This document shows, in pieces, positions 12,359-22,098 of a stretch of DNA of 46,554 nt. The DNA lies in IMG/VR virus record IMGVR_UViG_3300035698_003554, positions 1 to 46,554 of that record; one strand, written 5' to 3'. The stretch's first letter is position 1, and every line of letters begins with the position of its first letter. The notes below the pieces were generated by a model. That model saw only the letters and a list, made by a program, of their open reading frames with translations, searched no databases and was not told the DNA's origin. The position numbers and the translations under genes were made by a program. The stretch is from a virus.

Positions 12359-15300
12359 GTTTCGTTAGCCACTGCCACACATCCGAATTTCGCTGTTACG
12401 GTGTTGTAAATAAATCCGACTGTCAGTAATTTTCCAGCTACTGTAATTATTGGAAGTGCCTTGCCTGCATCTTCAAAGTCATCACCCCAAGTAATTGCAT
12501 ATCCACCAGCATCGGCATCATCTTTAATTCTAAATACTATCTTCTGGAAATTTGTTGGTGTTCCAGACATATTCACATCTGTGATTGCTGCCGTGAGAGC
12601 TGTTATTGTAACCGCATCGTAGTCGTCTGCGTCTACATCAGGGGTGGCATCATCAGCCGATGTCCACACTCTATCTGTAATTCGTTTATTCGTAAGCGTG
12701 TTCGTTGAGCTGATTGAAGGAATTACTACATCCTCAACCGTTAGAACACCTGCCGCACTTCTCGCTAAAGTAGTATCAGAAGCGTGTCCAAGTTCTACTG
12801 TTCCACAAGAAACAGCGTTAGAAGTCCCAATATTAATTGTTCCAAAGCCGCTTGCTATACTTCCTGAAGCCAAAGCTCCAACTGTTGTTAAAACTGAAGT
12901 TGTTGACGTAGAATCAAGTATTGCATTACTTCCAATTGTTGTTATTGCGTTCAAGTCTGCTGTTACTGTGTCGGCAGAGGTGATTGTTAGAATATCTACA
13001 TAAGCTGAACCATCTACATCTCTACCCCTTAATTTAAGAGTATCAGCTGCTGTTAATCCAGAGCTTAGTGTTGCCATCCAAGCGTCTTTCCATCGTACAT
13101 CACCAGTTCCCAAGTCGTCTGTTATATCAGTGTCAGATACAAGTGTTTCGTTAATCGAAACGCCAGAAAGATTATCAAGAGCCAAATTTGCTTTTCCTGA
13201 TATATCAGTTGCGCCTGTCCAGCTTTCATCGTTATTTATTTCAGAACCAAGCAGTTCTCTCCATGTTGTTGTTGTGGCATCATCTGCTGCCAACACATAA
13301 CCAGCGGTAAGTCCAGCCAAGTCTAGTAAGTTTAATTCTGTGAAGGTAGCTGTTACATCACTTACTCCAGCAGCCAATGTTTGTGAATCTCCTGTATTAG
13401 AACCTCCTATTGAAGAAGCTCCTGCTGCAAGAGTTAATACTGAAGTGTTTGCTCCTGCTCCTACTAATCCAACTGTTCCAGTATTAACCGTCAAAGCTGT
13501 TGTTAGTGTTGCGTTAGTGACCGTTCCTGCACTTCCAGTACAGTCTCCTGTTATATTTCCCGTTAACCCTCCCGTAGCAGTTGCGGTTCCCAATGCCACT
13601 GTACCGCCAGCAAAGGTAAGAACTTCTGCTGAATGAGTAAGTGTCATGTCTGATGTAGAAGCCGCACTTGACCAATCTATAACAGAGGTATTTCCCAAGA
13701 ACAAGTCAGAAAAACCGAGTGCCGAACTACCTAGAGCGATTGTGTTATATGCCCCAGGAATCAATGCTGTGTTTATTGCTACTGAAGCTAGGTTTGAAAG
13801 CGCTGCATCAGCGCCCGCTCCAGAAGAAGACCAACTTAATGTTCCATCACCTGCTGCGTCTGTTAGTTGTGTACCCGCCGCTCCAAAGTTTAAAGGCAAG
13901 GTGTAAACCACACTAGCAGCCGAAACCCCTGGCTGGATAGTTACTGTATTTGCGTTTGTTGAATTTGATAAGATAATTTGTCCTGTTGCTGACGAAGCAG
14001 TACCAAGGTTTAATGAACCCGTGCTTCCTGCCGTAAGAGTTGTAAATGTACCAACTGCTGGTGTTGTTCCACCAATAGTTGCGTCAACCGTACCAGCATT
14101 AATATCTGCTGTTGTGGCTACTAATGAGGCAAGAGTACCTACGCTTGTGAGCGAAGAAGCCAATACAGCACCTCCTAATGTTGTTGCGTTTAATACAGAT
14201 ACATTATTAATCTGATAATCATTTCCATCGTCTATATCCATACCATCGGCTCCTAGCGTTCCTCCACCAGTTACGGTTAAAGCTGTACTAACAACTACGC
14301 TTGGTGTATTTAAATCAATACTCACATCAGCATCTAAATCTAAATGCCCGTCTGTAGCACTGTTAATAAACACAGCAACATCTCTGAATTGTAGTTTTGT
14401 GGTTCCTGCCGTTGCTCCAAGCAACATATCAGTATCATCGAAGGTTACATCAACATCTCCTTTAATTGTTCCATCTCCTGTCCAAACCCCAATCTGTCCC
14501 GAAGCTGGTGTTCCTACTTTAGAAACATCTCCTGATCCTGCTGGAACACTCCATGTTGGAGCCGCCGAAGCTCCATTACTTCCTAAAAATGATCCAGAAT
14601 CGCCAAATGCCAATTCAGTTACATCTCCGTCTGTGTCTGAGTAAAACACCCTCCACGCCGTTTGATCTACGAAGCTCGTTAGGTTTGTATATCCTCCTAC
14701 TGGGGCTTCGCTAATCCAATCTGTTCCGTTTGATGTTAAAACATTTCCGTCCGTGCTTGGTACTACGCTAGGAACATTGTGTGAATCTTTAATAGCTTTA
14801 GCTGATGCATATTTGACATCATCTGTTCCTGTATCAAGTTCTGCACCAGTAGCTACAACCTCATCCCCCGTGTTCGTTCCTGAGTTTGTCCCCGTAATGT
14901 CTGCTGTATAAGCTAGGGTTCCATCGGCTGCTTGTAGTGTGGCTGTGTAATCAGTAGCTCCAGCATTTGCTGAGGCAACGGCTGTTGTTCCCGTACTACC
15001 ACCTTTAACTGCTAGTTTTGTTGTATCGAAAGTTTTTAACCCTGTTACTGATTGTACGCTGGCTAGAATCATATCTCCTAGTCCGTCTCCATCTGCCCAA
15101 ACAAGTGCTCCTGGATCATCGTCCCATTTAAGAAATTTGTCTGCTCCTGGGTCGGCTGGAAATATTGTGTCAGCACCACTTACGGCGTGTGAAGCCGCGT
15201 GAGCTGTTGGGGCATCGCCATCAAAGGTAAAGTTTCCATCTGAACAAGCTGTATCAAAGTTTGCTTTTGTATCTGAGATTGCTTGTATATTTGTCTGGTC

Positions 15301-17631
15301 TCCAGTATTTGTACCAGAATTAGTACCTGTAATGTCTGCGGTGTAGGCAAGAGTCCCTGTTGCTGCTTGCAATGTAGCGGTATAGTCTGTGGCACTTGCA
15401 TTTGCCGAAGCAATAGCCGTTGTTCCTGTATCAGAACCCTTCATTGCTAACTTTGTCGTGTCAAAGGTTTTTAGCCCCGTTACTGATTGTACGCTTGCGA
15501 GAACCATGTCTCCAGACGCATTTGCTGTCCAGCTTGCGTTTGTTCCATCTGTTGTTAAAACAGTCCCTGCACCACCATTCGTAGCATCTGTTATAGCGTC
15601 TAACGCTGCTTGTTGAGTTGTTTGCCCTGTACCACCATTTGCTATAGCAATGGTTGTGCCTTGCCAAGTCCCAGACGCAATAGTTCCTACTGATGTAAGA
15701 TTTACACAAGTTGTAATATTTGCCTGCGTGGCTTCTGTAGTAGCGGTGTTTGGTGCTAAACCAGCGATTGTTGCCACCGTAGCACTCTCACCAGTACAAC
15801 TTCCAGAACTTCCCGTTACGTCTCCAGTTACGTTTCCTGCGAATCCTGCTGTTGCAGTAATTGTTCCATCAGTTTCTAAGTTTGTAACATACGCTCCATT
15901 TGTATTTCCAAGATTGATTCCAATATTTGCGGCTCCTAAATCTGCTGCGGCGTTTTGTAATATCTTTGCCGTGACTGTTCCCGTATCAGTTGTATAAACT
16001 CCATTTGAAACTGTCCCAGCGTTTCCACTTACACTTCCTGTTGCTACTCCAATATTAGGAGTTGTAAATACTGGACTTGACACCCTCGCAATTACCCCTG
16101 TTCCACTTCCTACATAGTCGGCAGAAGTTAAGTGGTAATACTCATCTGATGCTCCACCTTGTATTGCTGGCAAATCGTTATGATTTGTAAGCAACGGTGC
16201 TGTGAAACTTGAATAATGCGCTGTCCCATTGTGAACGAAATTTACTGTTGTTGTTTTGTCAGATGTTCCAAAGATTATCCCAGCAATTTTATCTGTCGCC
16301 GCAATTGTAATTTCTGGCTGAACACTTTTTAAAGCATATAAACCATAGTCGGTTGTCAAATTTGTTATTTCTGGCGTATCTGCACCAAATTTATATTTCC
16401 ATGTAGAAAAAGCAGCACCAGATTCATTTCCATATCCAGTTGGTGTTGCAATGGTCACTACAGTTGCGGAAGTATATCCTGTGATTTGATAAAGCCCTTG
16501 TGGAGTTTGAACATAACCAGAAGCAGTTATGTCTGCATCAGCATCTCCTGATGCAAATATTGTCCCACCAGAAGCTGTTGCTGTTCGTGAAGTTCCAGTT
16601 CCAGTTGTCGTAATCGTGTCTGTTTCCACAACAACGTGATAAATGTTCCCTGTTATGTAAGACTCCCTTCCTCCTAATACAGATGAAACAGAGGCATAAA
16701 TATTAAATGACCATTCTCCTGCGTCTATTTTCGTTGTTCCTAGAGCCGTGTTGAAAAGATACCCTTCTCCAAATACTGTATTGGTGGCACAAGAAATTGG
16801 ATCTACCACCTCTGCACCACCAGATGGTGTTTTTAATAATGAATCGACATTGTATAAATTCTCTGAATCTATCGGCAAAATGTTAACATTATCATCTGGA
16901 TAAAACGTAATTCCAGCCGAACCAGATACCGCCGTTCCAACACCATTCACCCACTCAGTACCATTATATTTTAATACATCATCAGTTGTAGGACTTGAAG
17001 TGATTGTTACATCGGCTAAATCTGTAAGTCTTGATGTTCTAAATAAATCAACATAAAGAACTCCAGTAGAAGCATCGACTGTTATGACCCTTGCTACCCT
17101 AGCTTCTATAGACGTACTTGTTGGGACTACGTTTGTTAGTCCCCCTGCTACCGTAGATGATAAATATAAAACTTCTCCCGTTGCCCAAAGCTCTGCTCCA
17201 CCAATTGTATTTAGATCATTTACTCGTCCCCTCCTTGTTACCAACCCAGTGCTTCCGCTTGTTATATCCTGCGTAGCGACTGCCGTGACAACCGAGGTGG
17301 AGAAAGCGTCAGCTTGAGCAAGTTCAATAGTTGGAAAACCAGAATCAGCTCCTGCCATATAAACCACGTCCCCATTGGATATGTCTCCTGCTGAGAGTTT
17401 CTTACAAATCATAAGGTCTTCTTGCCCTATTTGCAAGGTAACATCTGTATCAATCATTGCTGATACTGTTTTATTCGTTGAATCGTAATACATTTTCCCT
17501 TCTTCAAACCCTCCGATCGTTGGGGTTGTTCCGAGTTTTAATCCTTCATCGAAGGTCGGTTGACCATCTATAACCGTTTGTGGCACTGTCTGATTAAGCC
17601 GTAATCCATTCCCGCCAGTTGAATATCCCAT
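12355..17631 (-). CDS. Giant repeat-rich tail fibre-like protein (1758 aa)
   Basis: The largest gene. Low-complexity beta-structured sequence rich in Thr, Ala, Gly, Ser and Asp, with many short motifs typical of phage fibres: TGTNSGTNTGD, IANGGTGQTT, GNVTGDVTGSSG and GLKTFDTTKL. An approximately 140-residue module is duplicated (genomic about 14851-15075 and 15290-15510). The N-terminal 250 residues are less repetitive and may join the virion; the C-terminal region ends in a compact domain with a DDADAGGYAITWGDDFED pattern. Probably a trimeric side fibre used in host recognition. Confidence 0.7.
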   Translation of the reverse strand: MGYSTGGNGLRLNQTVPQTVIDGQPTFDEGLKLGTTPTIGGFEEGKMYYDSTNKTVSAMIDTDVTLQIGQEDLMICKKLSAGDISNGDVVYMAGADSGFPTIELAQADAFSTSVVTAVATQDITSGSTGLVTRRGRVNDLNTIGGAELWATGEVLYLSSTVAGGLTNVVPTSTSIEARVARVITVDASTGVLYVDLFRTSRLTDLADVTITSSPTTDDVLKYNGTEWVNGVGTAVSGSAGITFYPDDNVNILPIDSENLYNVDSLLKTPSGGAEVVDPISCATNTVFGEGYLFNTALGTTKIDAGEWSFNIYASVSSVLGGRESYITGNIYHVVVETDTITTTGTGTSRTATASGGTIFASGDADADITASGYVQTPQGLYQITGYTSATVVTIATPTGYGNESGAAFSTWKYKFGADTPEITNLTTDYGLYALKSVQPEITIAATDKIAGIIFGTSDKTTTVNFVHNGTAHYSSFTAPLLTNHNDLPAIQGGASDEYYHLTSADYVGSGTGVIARVSSPVFTTPNIGVATGSVSGNAGTVSNGVYTTDTGTVTAKILQNAAADLGAANIGINLGNTNGAYVTNLETDGTITATAGFAGNVTGDVTGSSGSCTGESATVATIAGLAPNTATTEATQANITTCVNLTSVGTIASGTWQGTTIAIANGGTGQTTQQAALDAITDATNGGAGTVLTTDGTNASWTANASGDMVLASVQSVTGLKTFDTTKLAMKGSDTGTTAIASANASATDYTATLQAATGTLAYTADITGTNSGTNTGDQTNIQAISDTKANFDTACSDGNFTFDGDAPTAHAASHAVSGADTIFPADPGADKFLKWDDDPGALVWADGDGLGDMILASVQSVTGLKTFDTTKLAVKGGSTGTTAVASANAGATDYTATLQAADGTLAYTADITGTNSGTNTGDEVVATGAELDTGTDDVKYASAKAIKDSHNVPSVVPSTDGNVLTSNGTDWISEAPVGGYTNLTSFVDQTAWRVFYSDTDGDVTELAFGDSGSFLGSNGASAAPTWSVPAGSGDVSKVGTPASGQIGVWTGDGTIKGDVDVTFDDTDMLLGATAGTTKLQFRDVAVFINSATDGHLDLDADVSIDLNTPSVVVSTALTVTGGGTLGADGMDIDDGNDYQINNVSVLNATTLGGAVLASSLTSVGTLASLVATTADINAGTVDATIGGTTPAVGTFTTLTAGSTGSLNLGTASSATGQIILSNSTNANTVTIQPGVSAASVVYTLPLNFGAAGTQLTDAAGDGTLSWSSSGAGADAALSNLASVAINTALIPGAYNTIALGSSALGFSDLFLGNTSVIDWSSAASTSDMTLTHSAEVLTFAGGTVALGTATATGGLTGNITGDCTGSAGTVTNATLTTALTVNTGTVGLVGAGANTSVLTLAAGASSIGGSNTGDSQTLAAGVSDVTATFTELNLLDLAGLTAGYVLAADDATTTTWRELLGSEINNDESWTGATDISGKANLALDNLSGVSINETLVSDTDITDDLGTGDVRWKDAWMATLSSGLTAADTLKLRGRDVDGSAYVDILTITSADTVTADLNAITTIGSNAILDSTSTTSVLTTVGALASGSIASGFGTINIGTSNAVSCGTVELGHASDTTLARSAAGVLTVEDVVIPSISSTNTLTNKRITDRVWTSADDATPDVDADDYDAVTITALTAAITDVNMSGTPTNFQKIVFRIKDDADAGGYAITWGDDFEDAGKALPIITVAGKLLTVGFIYNTVTAKFGCVAVANET

Positions 17632-17642
17632 TTTTTAAAAAA

Positions 17643-19949
17643 TTATTTGTAATAAACTTGAGCGAATACATCACTCGCTATTGCTGTAGTGTCACTATCT
17701 GCTACCAGTTGCGTAGCCGCTATTGTAATTGCTGTTGCAAACGCGTGAATTGGTGCGTCTTGTTTAATAACAACCGAACCAAGAGAAGGTACTTGTACTG
17801 TTTCAACCACTGCTGTTGTGCCAACCGTTGTACTTCCCTGCGCTGTATCGTAGAATTTAACGAACACATCGTAAGCATTTGGATTGTAAAAGTTCCAACC
17901 ATAAACATCGCCCGATGCGGCTTTAACTGCCTGTGCGGGTGTTTCGTCTAGGTCTGTTGCCCTAAATACCGTGGGAGCTACCACCTCTATATCCATTTGG
18001 ATTGCTCCCCCAGCATCTGTTTTAATTATTGTCTTTGTTGTACCACCATCATCTGAACCATAAATCGAAACACTGTCTGTCGCATTTGCTAGGCTTCTAA
18101 TATCTAAATCCGTAGCTGTTACAACGGTTGATGGTGCAGAAGTTACTACCACATTATGTCCATCTGCTAACTGTTTTGCTGATGTAGCAAACCCAGTTAT
18201 CGGGGTAGTTTCTGTTACTGCTATCGTTCCTTCTTGTTTTACAATTACATTACCTTCTTTAGTAACTGCGATTGGAGTATAGTCTTTATCTCCTGTACTT
18301 AAATCTGCTTGGTCTTCGTTCTCAACGGCTAAAGCCATAACACCTACATCGCCACTTGCGTGAGCCGCGTCTTCTACTTTTCCTAGATTGGTTGCTCCAA
18401 CACCTGGAATAACACTTGTAACATCTACACTGGCAACTTCTAGGTCAACTTGTATAGCTCCACCTGCGTCTGTTTTAATTATTCTATTTGTAGTCCCTCC
18501 ATCGTCCGACCCATAAATTGCAACACTATCTGCTGTATTTACTAGGTCTCGCGTATCTAGGTCTGTAGCAGAAACGGTAATTGCTCCACTGTCGATTACA
18601 GCATGAAGATTTGTTCCTGTAGCTTGTAATACTTCGACACTATCACTGACAGATGTTAGGTCTCTAATATCTAAATCAATTGCATCAACCGTAACAGTTG
18701 GCATTGTAATAACATCTACCTGCATCTTGCCAGTAGTTATGGCTCCTGCAAGGGTGCTTGTGTCTCCATCTATTGTTCCAAGTAATGCGTCTGCCGTTGA
18801 AGAAACAACAAGCAGTTTACCATTTACATCCATATGTACTGGTGAAGCGTCATTATCTGCATAAGTGTCGAGTGTTGCTTTGTAAATACCACCAGTAAGA
18901 GCTACTGTTGGTGTAGCTGTTGCTGTCGCGTTATCTACCCTAACTGTTTGTCGTGCGTCAGTAGTTCCATCTTTAATCTCTACTGCACCTATTTCTATAT
19001 CTGCGTCCATAGCGCATTTTAATTTTCCATTTACATCTGTTTGTAGAACTGTTGCGTCACCATCTGTATAACTAGTGTCAGAAGCTCGATATTCTCCCCC
19101 TACTGGTAAAAATGGTGGAGTTGCTGCCATTGCGCTATCGTCAACGGCTGTAGCTGTTCCACCTACCTTTTCTATGTTTACGTCTGCTGTTAGTAGTGCC
19201 ACGGTACTAGCCGCACCAGTTGTATAATTACAAGTATCACTTGCTCCTGCTGAAGCTCGTTTATATAAAATTCGTGAGTTTCCATAATCAATAGCATATT
19301 GACCATTAGAAAGGTTTTTGAGTGTATCAATGTCTTCTATTTGATTATTATACCCTTTTTCTTCTGTCAATATTGTTCCCGTAATCCACGCAAAAGAAGA
19401 TTCATAAGAATAAATCTCTGCTACTGCTGGGGTTCCATTAAAACTAGCGAGCGTTCCTACCCAGCTTTGTACTGAGAGTGCGGAACTATTATAAACATCA
19501 AAAGTATAACTATCACTAGATTCTGCTATTCCTCCTATCCATCCATAAAGACTTCCTCCTGCCGAGTCAAAAACACGAATCACGAATCGCCCCGTCCCAC
19601 TTGATTCAAATAATTCCTCTAAATCATGTCCTGATGTTCTAATTACAACATCTGCTGATAGAGCTGTTTCAGTGACTGATACTGCTTTTCCGAGCTTTGT
19701 ATCGCTACCATCTGTTCTCCATACTTTATTTTGTCCCCAATAAGAACCAACCTTATCTTTAATAAGGTTTAAAATAGGTTTCTTATCTAAAGAAATAATA
19801 CCAGTCCCACCTGCTGCATTTTTTCCTACAAATGTAGCGGTTTCTGCTGATACTGCTGTTGTATCTGATGCTTGTGCAACATCGTTTACTGGTAATGGAT
19901 TGGATGGTTGGACAGGTTTGCCCCTGTGGCTAATTTCTTGCGAAGTCAT
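17643..19949 (-). CDS. Repeat-rich virion fibre-like protein (768 aa)
   Basis: A 768-residue beta-rich protein. A SIYGSDDGGTT-(N/K)-IIKTDAGG module occurs twice (genomic about 18000-18125 and 18440-18560), and DVNGKL segments recur. N-terminal 200 residues contain aromatic, more globular sequence; the C-terminal 110 residues have a distinct composition ending FAQVYYK. It lies 11 bases upstream of the giant fibre gene and probably belongs to the same appendage. No enzyme motif is seen. Confidence 0.65.
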   Translation of the reverse strand: MTSQEISHRGKPVQPSNPLPVNDVAQASDTTAVSAETATFVGKNAAGGTGIISLDKKPILNLIKDKVGSYWGQNKVWRTDGSDTKLGKAVSVTETALSADVVIRTSGHDLEELFESSGTGRFVIRVFDSAGGSLYGWIGGIAESSDSYTFDVYNSSALSVQSWVGTLASFNGTPAVAEIYSYESSFAWITGTILTEEKGYNNQIEDIDTLKNLSNGQYAIDYGNSRILYKRASAGASDTCNYTTGAASTVALLTADVNIEKVGGTATAVDDSAMAATPPFLPVGGEYRASDTSYTDGDATVLQTDVNGKLKCAMDADIEIGAVEIKDGTTDARQTVRVDNATATATPTVALTGGIYKATLDTYADNDASPVHMDVNGKLLVVSSTADALLGTIDGDTSTLAGAITTGKMQVDVITMPTVTVDAIDLDIRDLTSVSDSVEVLQATGTNLHAVIDSGAITVSATDLDTRDLVNTADSVAIYGSDDGGTTNRIIKTDAGGAIQVDLEVASVDVTSVIPGVGATNLGKVEDAAHASGDVGVMALAVENEDQADLSTGDKDYTPIAVTKEGNVIVKQEGTIAVTETTPITGFATSAKQLADGHNVVVTSAPSTVVTATDLDIRSLANATDSVSIYGSDDGGTTKTIIKTDAGGAIQMDIEVVAPTVFRATDLDETPAQAVKAASGDVYGWNFYNPNAYDVFVKFYDTAQGSTTVGTTAVVETVQVPSLGSVVIKQDAPIHAFATAITIAATQLVADSDTTAIASDVFAQVYYK

Positions 19950-20077
19950 TTTAGAATGAGTTAAAAGGTATGCAGATTACGAAAAACAACCACATTCCCC
20001 GTAAAAGGCGATGTGATTGTATGATATATTAAATAACAGAGGTATTATACTACTTTTAGAAAAATAAAAAAGTTTTT

Positions 20078-20344
20078 TTAGTTTCTTTTTCTCCTCGCAA
20101 TTCCCCTCCTATATAATTGTCTATAACCGCTTCCATTTTTAAATCTGTATCGTGAATCATCTCGCCTTCGTTCTCTCGCTATTTGTAGCGCTTTCATGTT
20201 AACACTAACTACTGGTTTGAGCGTGTCTGCGTTTTCATAGCATTGATATTTTCTACCCTCTACACGACATCCCCACCGATTTAGGCGACCATACCCAAAA
20301 CAAGTAATTGGAATAATAATGAGAGCGAATAGTAGTTTCTTCAT
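20078..20344 (-). CDS. Small secreted basic protein, predicted leaderless
   Basis: An 88-residue protein with an N-terminal signal peptide (KKLLFALIIIPITCFGYG) and a strongly basic mature part (many Arg, ending RRGIARRKRN), with two cysteines in the early mature region. No family is recognised. Its own promoter with a leaderless start separates it from the virion genes on either side, which suggests a late addition (moron). Confidence 0.6.
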   Translation of the reverse strand: MKKLLFALIIIPITCFGYGRLNRWGCRVEGRKYQCYENADTLKPVVSVNMKALQIARERRRDDSRYRFKNGSGYRQLYRRGIARRKRN

Positions 20345-20378
20345 GCCACAATAATAATCTTTCGTTTGCGTTTGTCAA
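20345..20378 (-). promoter_or_regulatory. Leaderless promoter of the secreted protein gene
   Basis: TTGACA (20378-20373), spacer 16, TATTAT (20356-20351), then TGTGGC and ATG 20344. A perfect -35 and the six-base gap to C-ATG match the pattern seen at five other genes. Confidence 0.7.
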
Positions 20379-20445
20379 CTATTTTTTGAGTTCTACCCTG
20401 CCTCGTGTGGGGGTCAGAAGGCGGAATAGATACACGTGTTTTTGC

Positions 20446-20480
20446 TTGCAATTCTTTCGGTTTTTTGTATGATAAAATAA
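20446..20480 (+). promoter_or_regulatory. Rightward promoter inside the leftward virion module
   Basis: TTGCAA (20446-20451), spacer 16, TATGAT (20468-20473) and seven bases before ATG 20481. It is opposite in direction to all neighbours. Confidence 0.5.
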
Positions 20481-20558
20481 ATGGATTTAGTAATAGCTTG
20501 TATTATCGGAATTCCGCTCTACTTTATCTTAGAGTCTATTTGGTCTCACTTTGACTAG
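20481..20558 (+). CDS. Possible 25-aa membrane peptide on the plus strand
   Basis: MDLVIACIIGIPLYFILESI followed by WSHFD is an almost complete transmembrane helix with an amphipathic end. It starts seven bases after a TATGAT box and ends 22 bases inside the opposing gene at 20536. Size, hydrophobicity and promoter support it, but a chance frame cannot be excluded. Confidence 0.45.
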   Translation: MDLVIACIIGIPLYFILESIWSHFD

Positions 20559-22098
20559 ATTTTTGTATCTGTCTCATAATATCTAGTATGAGAGCTTTAT
20601 TTCCATTTGATAGTGCGCCAGCGAGTTTAACCTTGAGTGCAGACGTTACCGTCCTCCATGCTGTAGATTCGATTGTTTTAACAAATGACGAGAGAGCTGT
20701 TGCGTTTACCAGTTTTCCAATAACTCCTTGACCAGTAGCGAGACCACCGACAAATGCAAGTTTCTTTCCTAATCCACCAGCTTGTCCTTTTTGTCGTCCA
20801 ATAGTTGCTTCTAGTACGTCGTCCACATTCTTATAGAAAGCGAATTTCTTATTTATTACCGCGAGTTTTGGATTTGCTTTGGCTAGCTCGTCTCTCATTG
20901 AGTCAGTTAGCATTTTCTTCAAATCGAGTTCGTCTAATACTTCGCTTGTTTTGGCTACGTCAAATCTTTTCCCTTTTGCAATTGTTTTATCCCATATCTG
21001 TCTTAGTCTTCGTAGGTCTGTGTTTGGGAGTTCGTCACCAAATTGCTTAATGGTGTCTTGGAGCCCTTCAATGATTTTAATTGATTTTGGTTCTACTACC
21101 ACCCCTTTTACTCGGAAATTATCTTTTGCGTCTTCTAACAGGTCAATAAGTGGTTGTATTTTTGTGTTTCCTTTAATTCCAGTTGTTTCAAAGAAATCGT
21201 CAAACTCTTTCCCAACCTCAATTAGCTTCCGTTTAATTTGTTTTTGTAATTCTTCTTTCGAGATAGCCACGAGTTTTTCTTGTGTGAGTTCTTTAATAAC
21301 TTTTGCTGTTTTAGCTTTTGTTACTTCTTTGGTCGGTGCGAGAACCTTCTCAATCCCTTTCTCTGCGCTTTTCACGAGTCCTTTAGCGATAGGTTTTCCA
21401 ATCTTAGCTACTCCAATTAATGGGTCGATGGCTGCACCAGTTTTAGCAACCGCACCACCTAATTTTGAGAGCGTTTTTAGTTTCGTTACTGCGCCAACTC
21501 CTTTAATAGCACCACCACCAGCCAAAAGAAGTCCTGCTGTATCAGCCAAGAACCCCACTGGGTCGTTTACAAATGTTTCTTTTGCTTTTTCAACACTTCC
21601 GAATCTGTCTGCATAATTTTGAACGAGAGCGTCAACGTATTTTTCTGATTCCTGCTCCCCTGGAATTATTTTCTGTACAAGTCCCAGTGCGAGACCGCCA
21701 AGAGATTTAGCGGTTTCTATTGGACTAATTACTGCTGTCCCAATATCAGTTACGAGTTTCTTTGCGCTCGATGGAACATTTTTTACCGCATCTAAAAGCG
21801 TTTGTCCTGTCTCTTTAATAGCACCCCTAATTGTTGGTTCCACCACGCCTTCTTGTCGCTCATTAAGAGCTTGTTTAAACCCTGCGCCACCAGTTTTTAC
21901 TTCTGTAGGTTTAAGCCCCAGAAGGTTACCTGTGGAGTTCTTGAGAGATTGCGTTGCAAAATCTCTTTCTGCTTCAACTACTTGTTCTGGTGCTTGGGAA
22001 GCACTTGGAAGCCCTAGAATATTCCAAGTAGCTTTATCAGGAAGTCCATCAAGAATACTCGTTTTTGGTTTGTCTGGAAGCAAAGAAGGGTTGACCAT
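20536..22098 (-). CDS. Internal virion-type protein (520 aa)
   Basis: A 520-residue, mostly helical, Lys/Ala-rich protein with Gly-rich hydrophobic stretches near residues 180-210 (FLADTAGLLLAGGG) and 455-480. Such features are found in podovirus ejection proteins that leave the capsid and insert in the host envelope. Its ATG overlaps the stop of the transglycosylase protein upstream by one base. No enzymatic motif is visible. Confidence 0.55.
   Translation of the reverse strand: MVNPSLLPDKPKTSILDGLPDKATWNILGLPSASQAPEQVVEAERDFATQSLKNSTGNLLGLKPTEVKTGGAGFKQALNERQEGVVEPTIRGAIKETGQTLLDAVKNVPSSAKKLVTDIGTAVISPIETAKSLGGLALGLVQKIIPGEQESEKYVDALVQNYADRFGSVEKAKETFVNDPVGFLADTAGLLLAGGGAIKGVGAVTKLKTLSKLGGAVAKTGAAIDPLIGVAKIGKPIAKGLVKSAEKGIEKVLAPTKEVTKAKTAKVIKELTQEKLVAISKEELQKQIKRKLIEVGKEFDDFFETTGIKGNTKIQPLIDLLEDAKDNFRVKGVVVEPKSIKIIEGLQDTIKQFGDELPNTDLRRLRQIWDKTIAKGKRFDVAKTSEVLDELDLKKMLTDSMRDELAKANPKLAVINKKFAFYKNVDDVLEATIGRQKGQAGGLGKKLAFVGGLATGQGVIGKLVNATALSSFVKTIESTAWRTVTSALKVKLAGALSNGNKALILDIMRQIQKSSQSETK

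Noticed and set aside
12644-17317. Many long plus-strand frames opposite the giant fibre gene
   Set aside because: They are shadows caused by Thr/Ala/Gly-rich codons that avoid stops on the other strand; they have no starts or signals of their own.
20879-21616. Plus-strand frame of 245 codons opposite the internal virion gene
   Set aside because: Ser/Phe-rich composition is typical of the antisense of a Lys/Glu/Ala helical gene, and the minus-strand gene is coupled to its neighbour.
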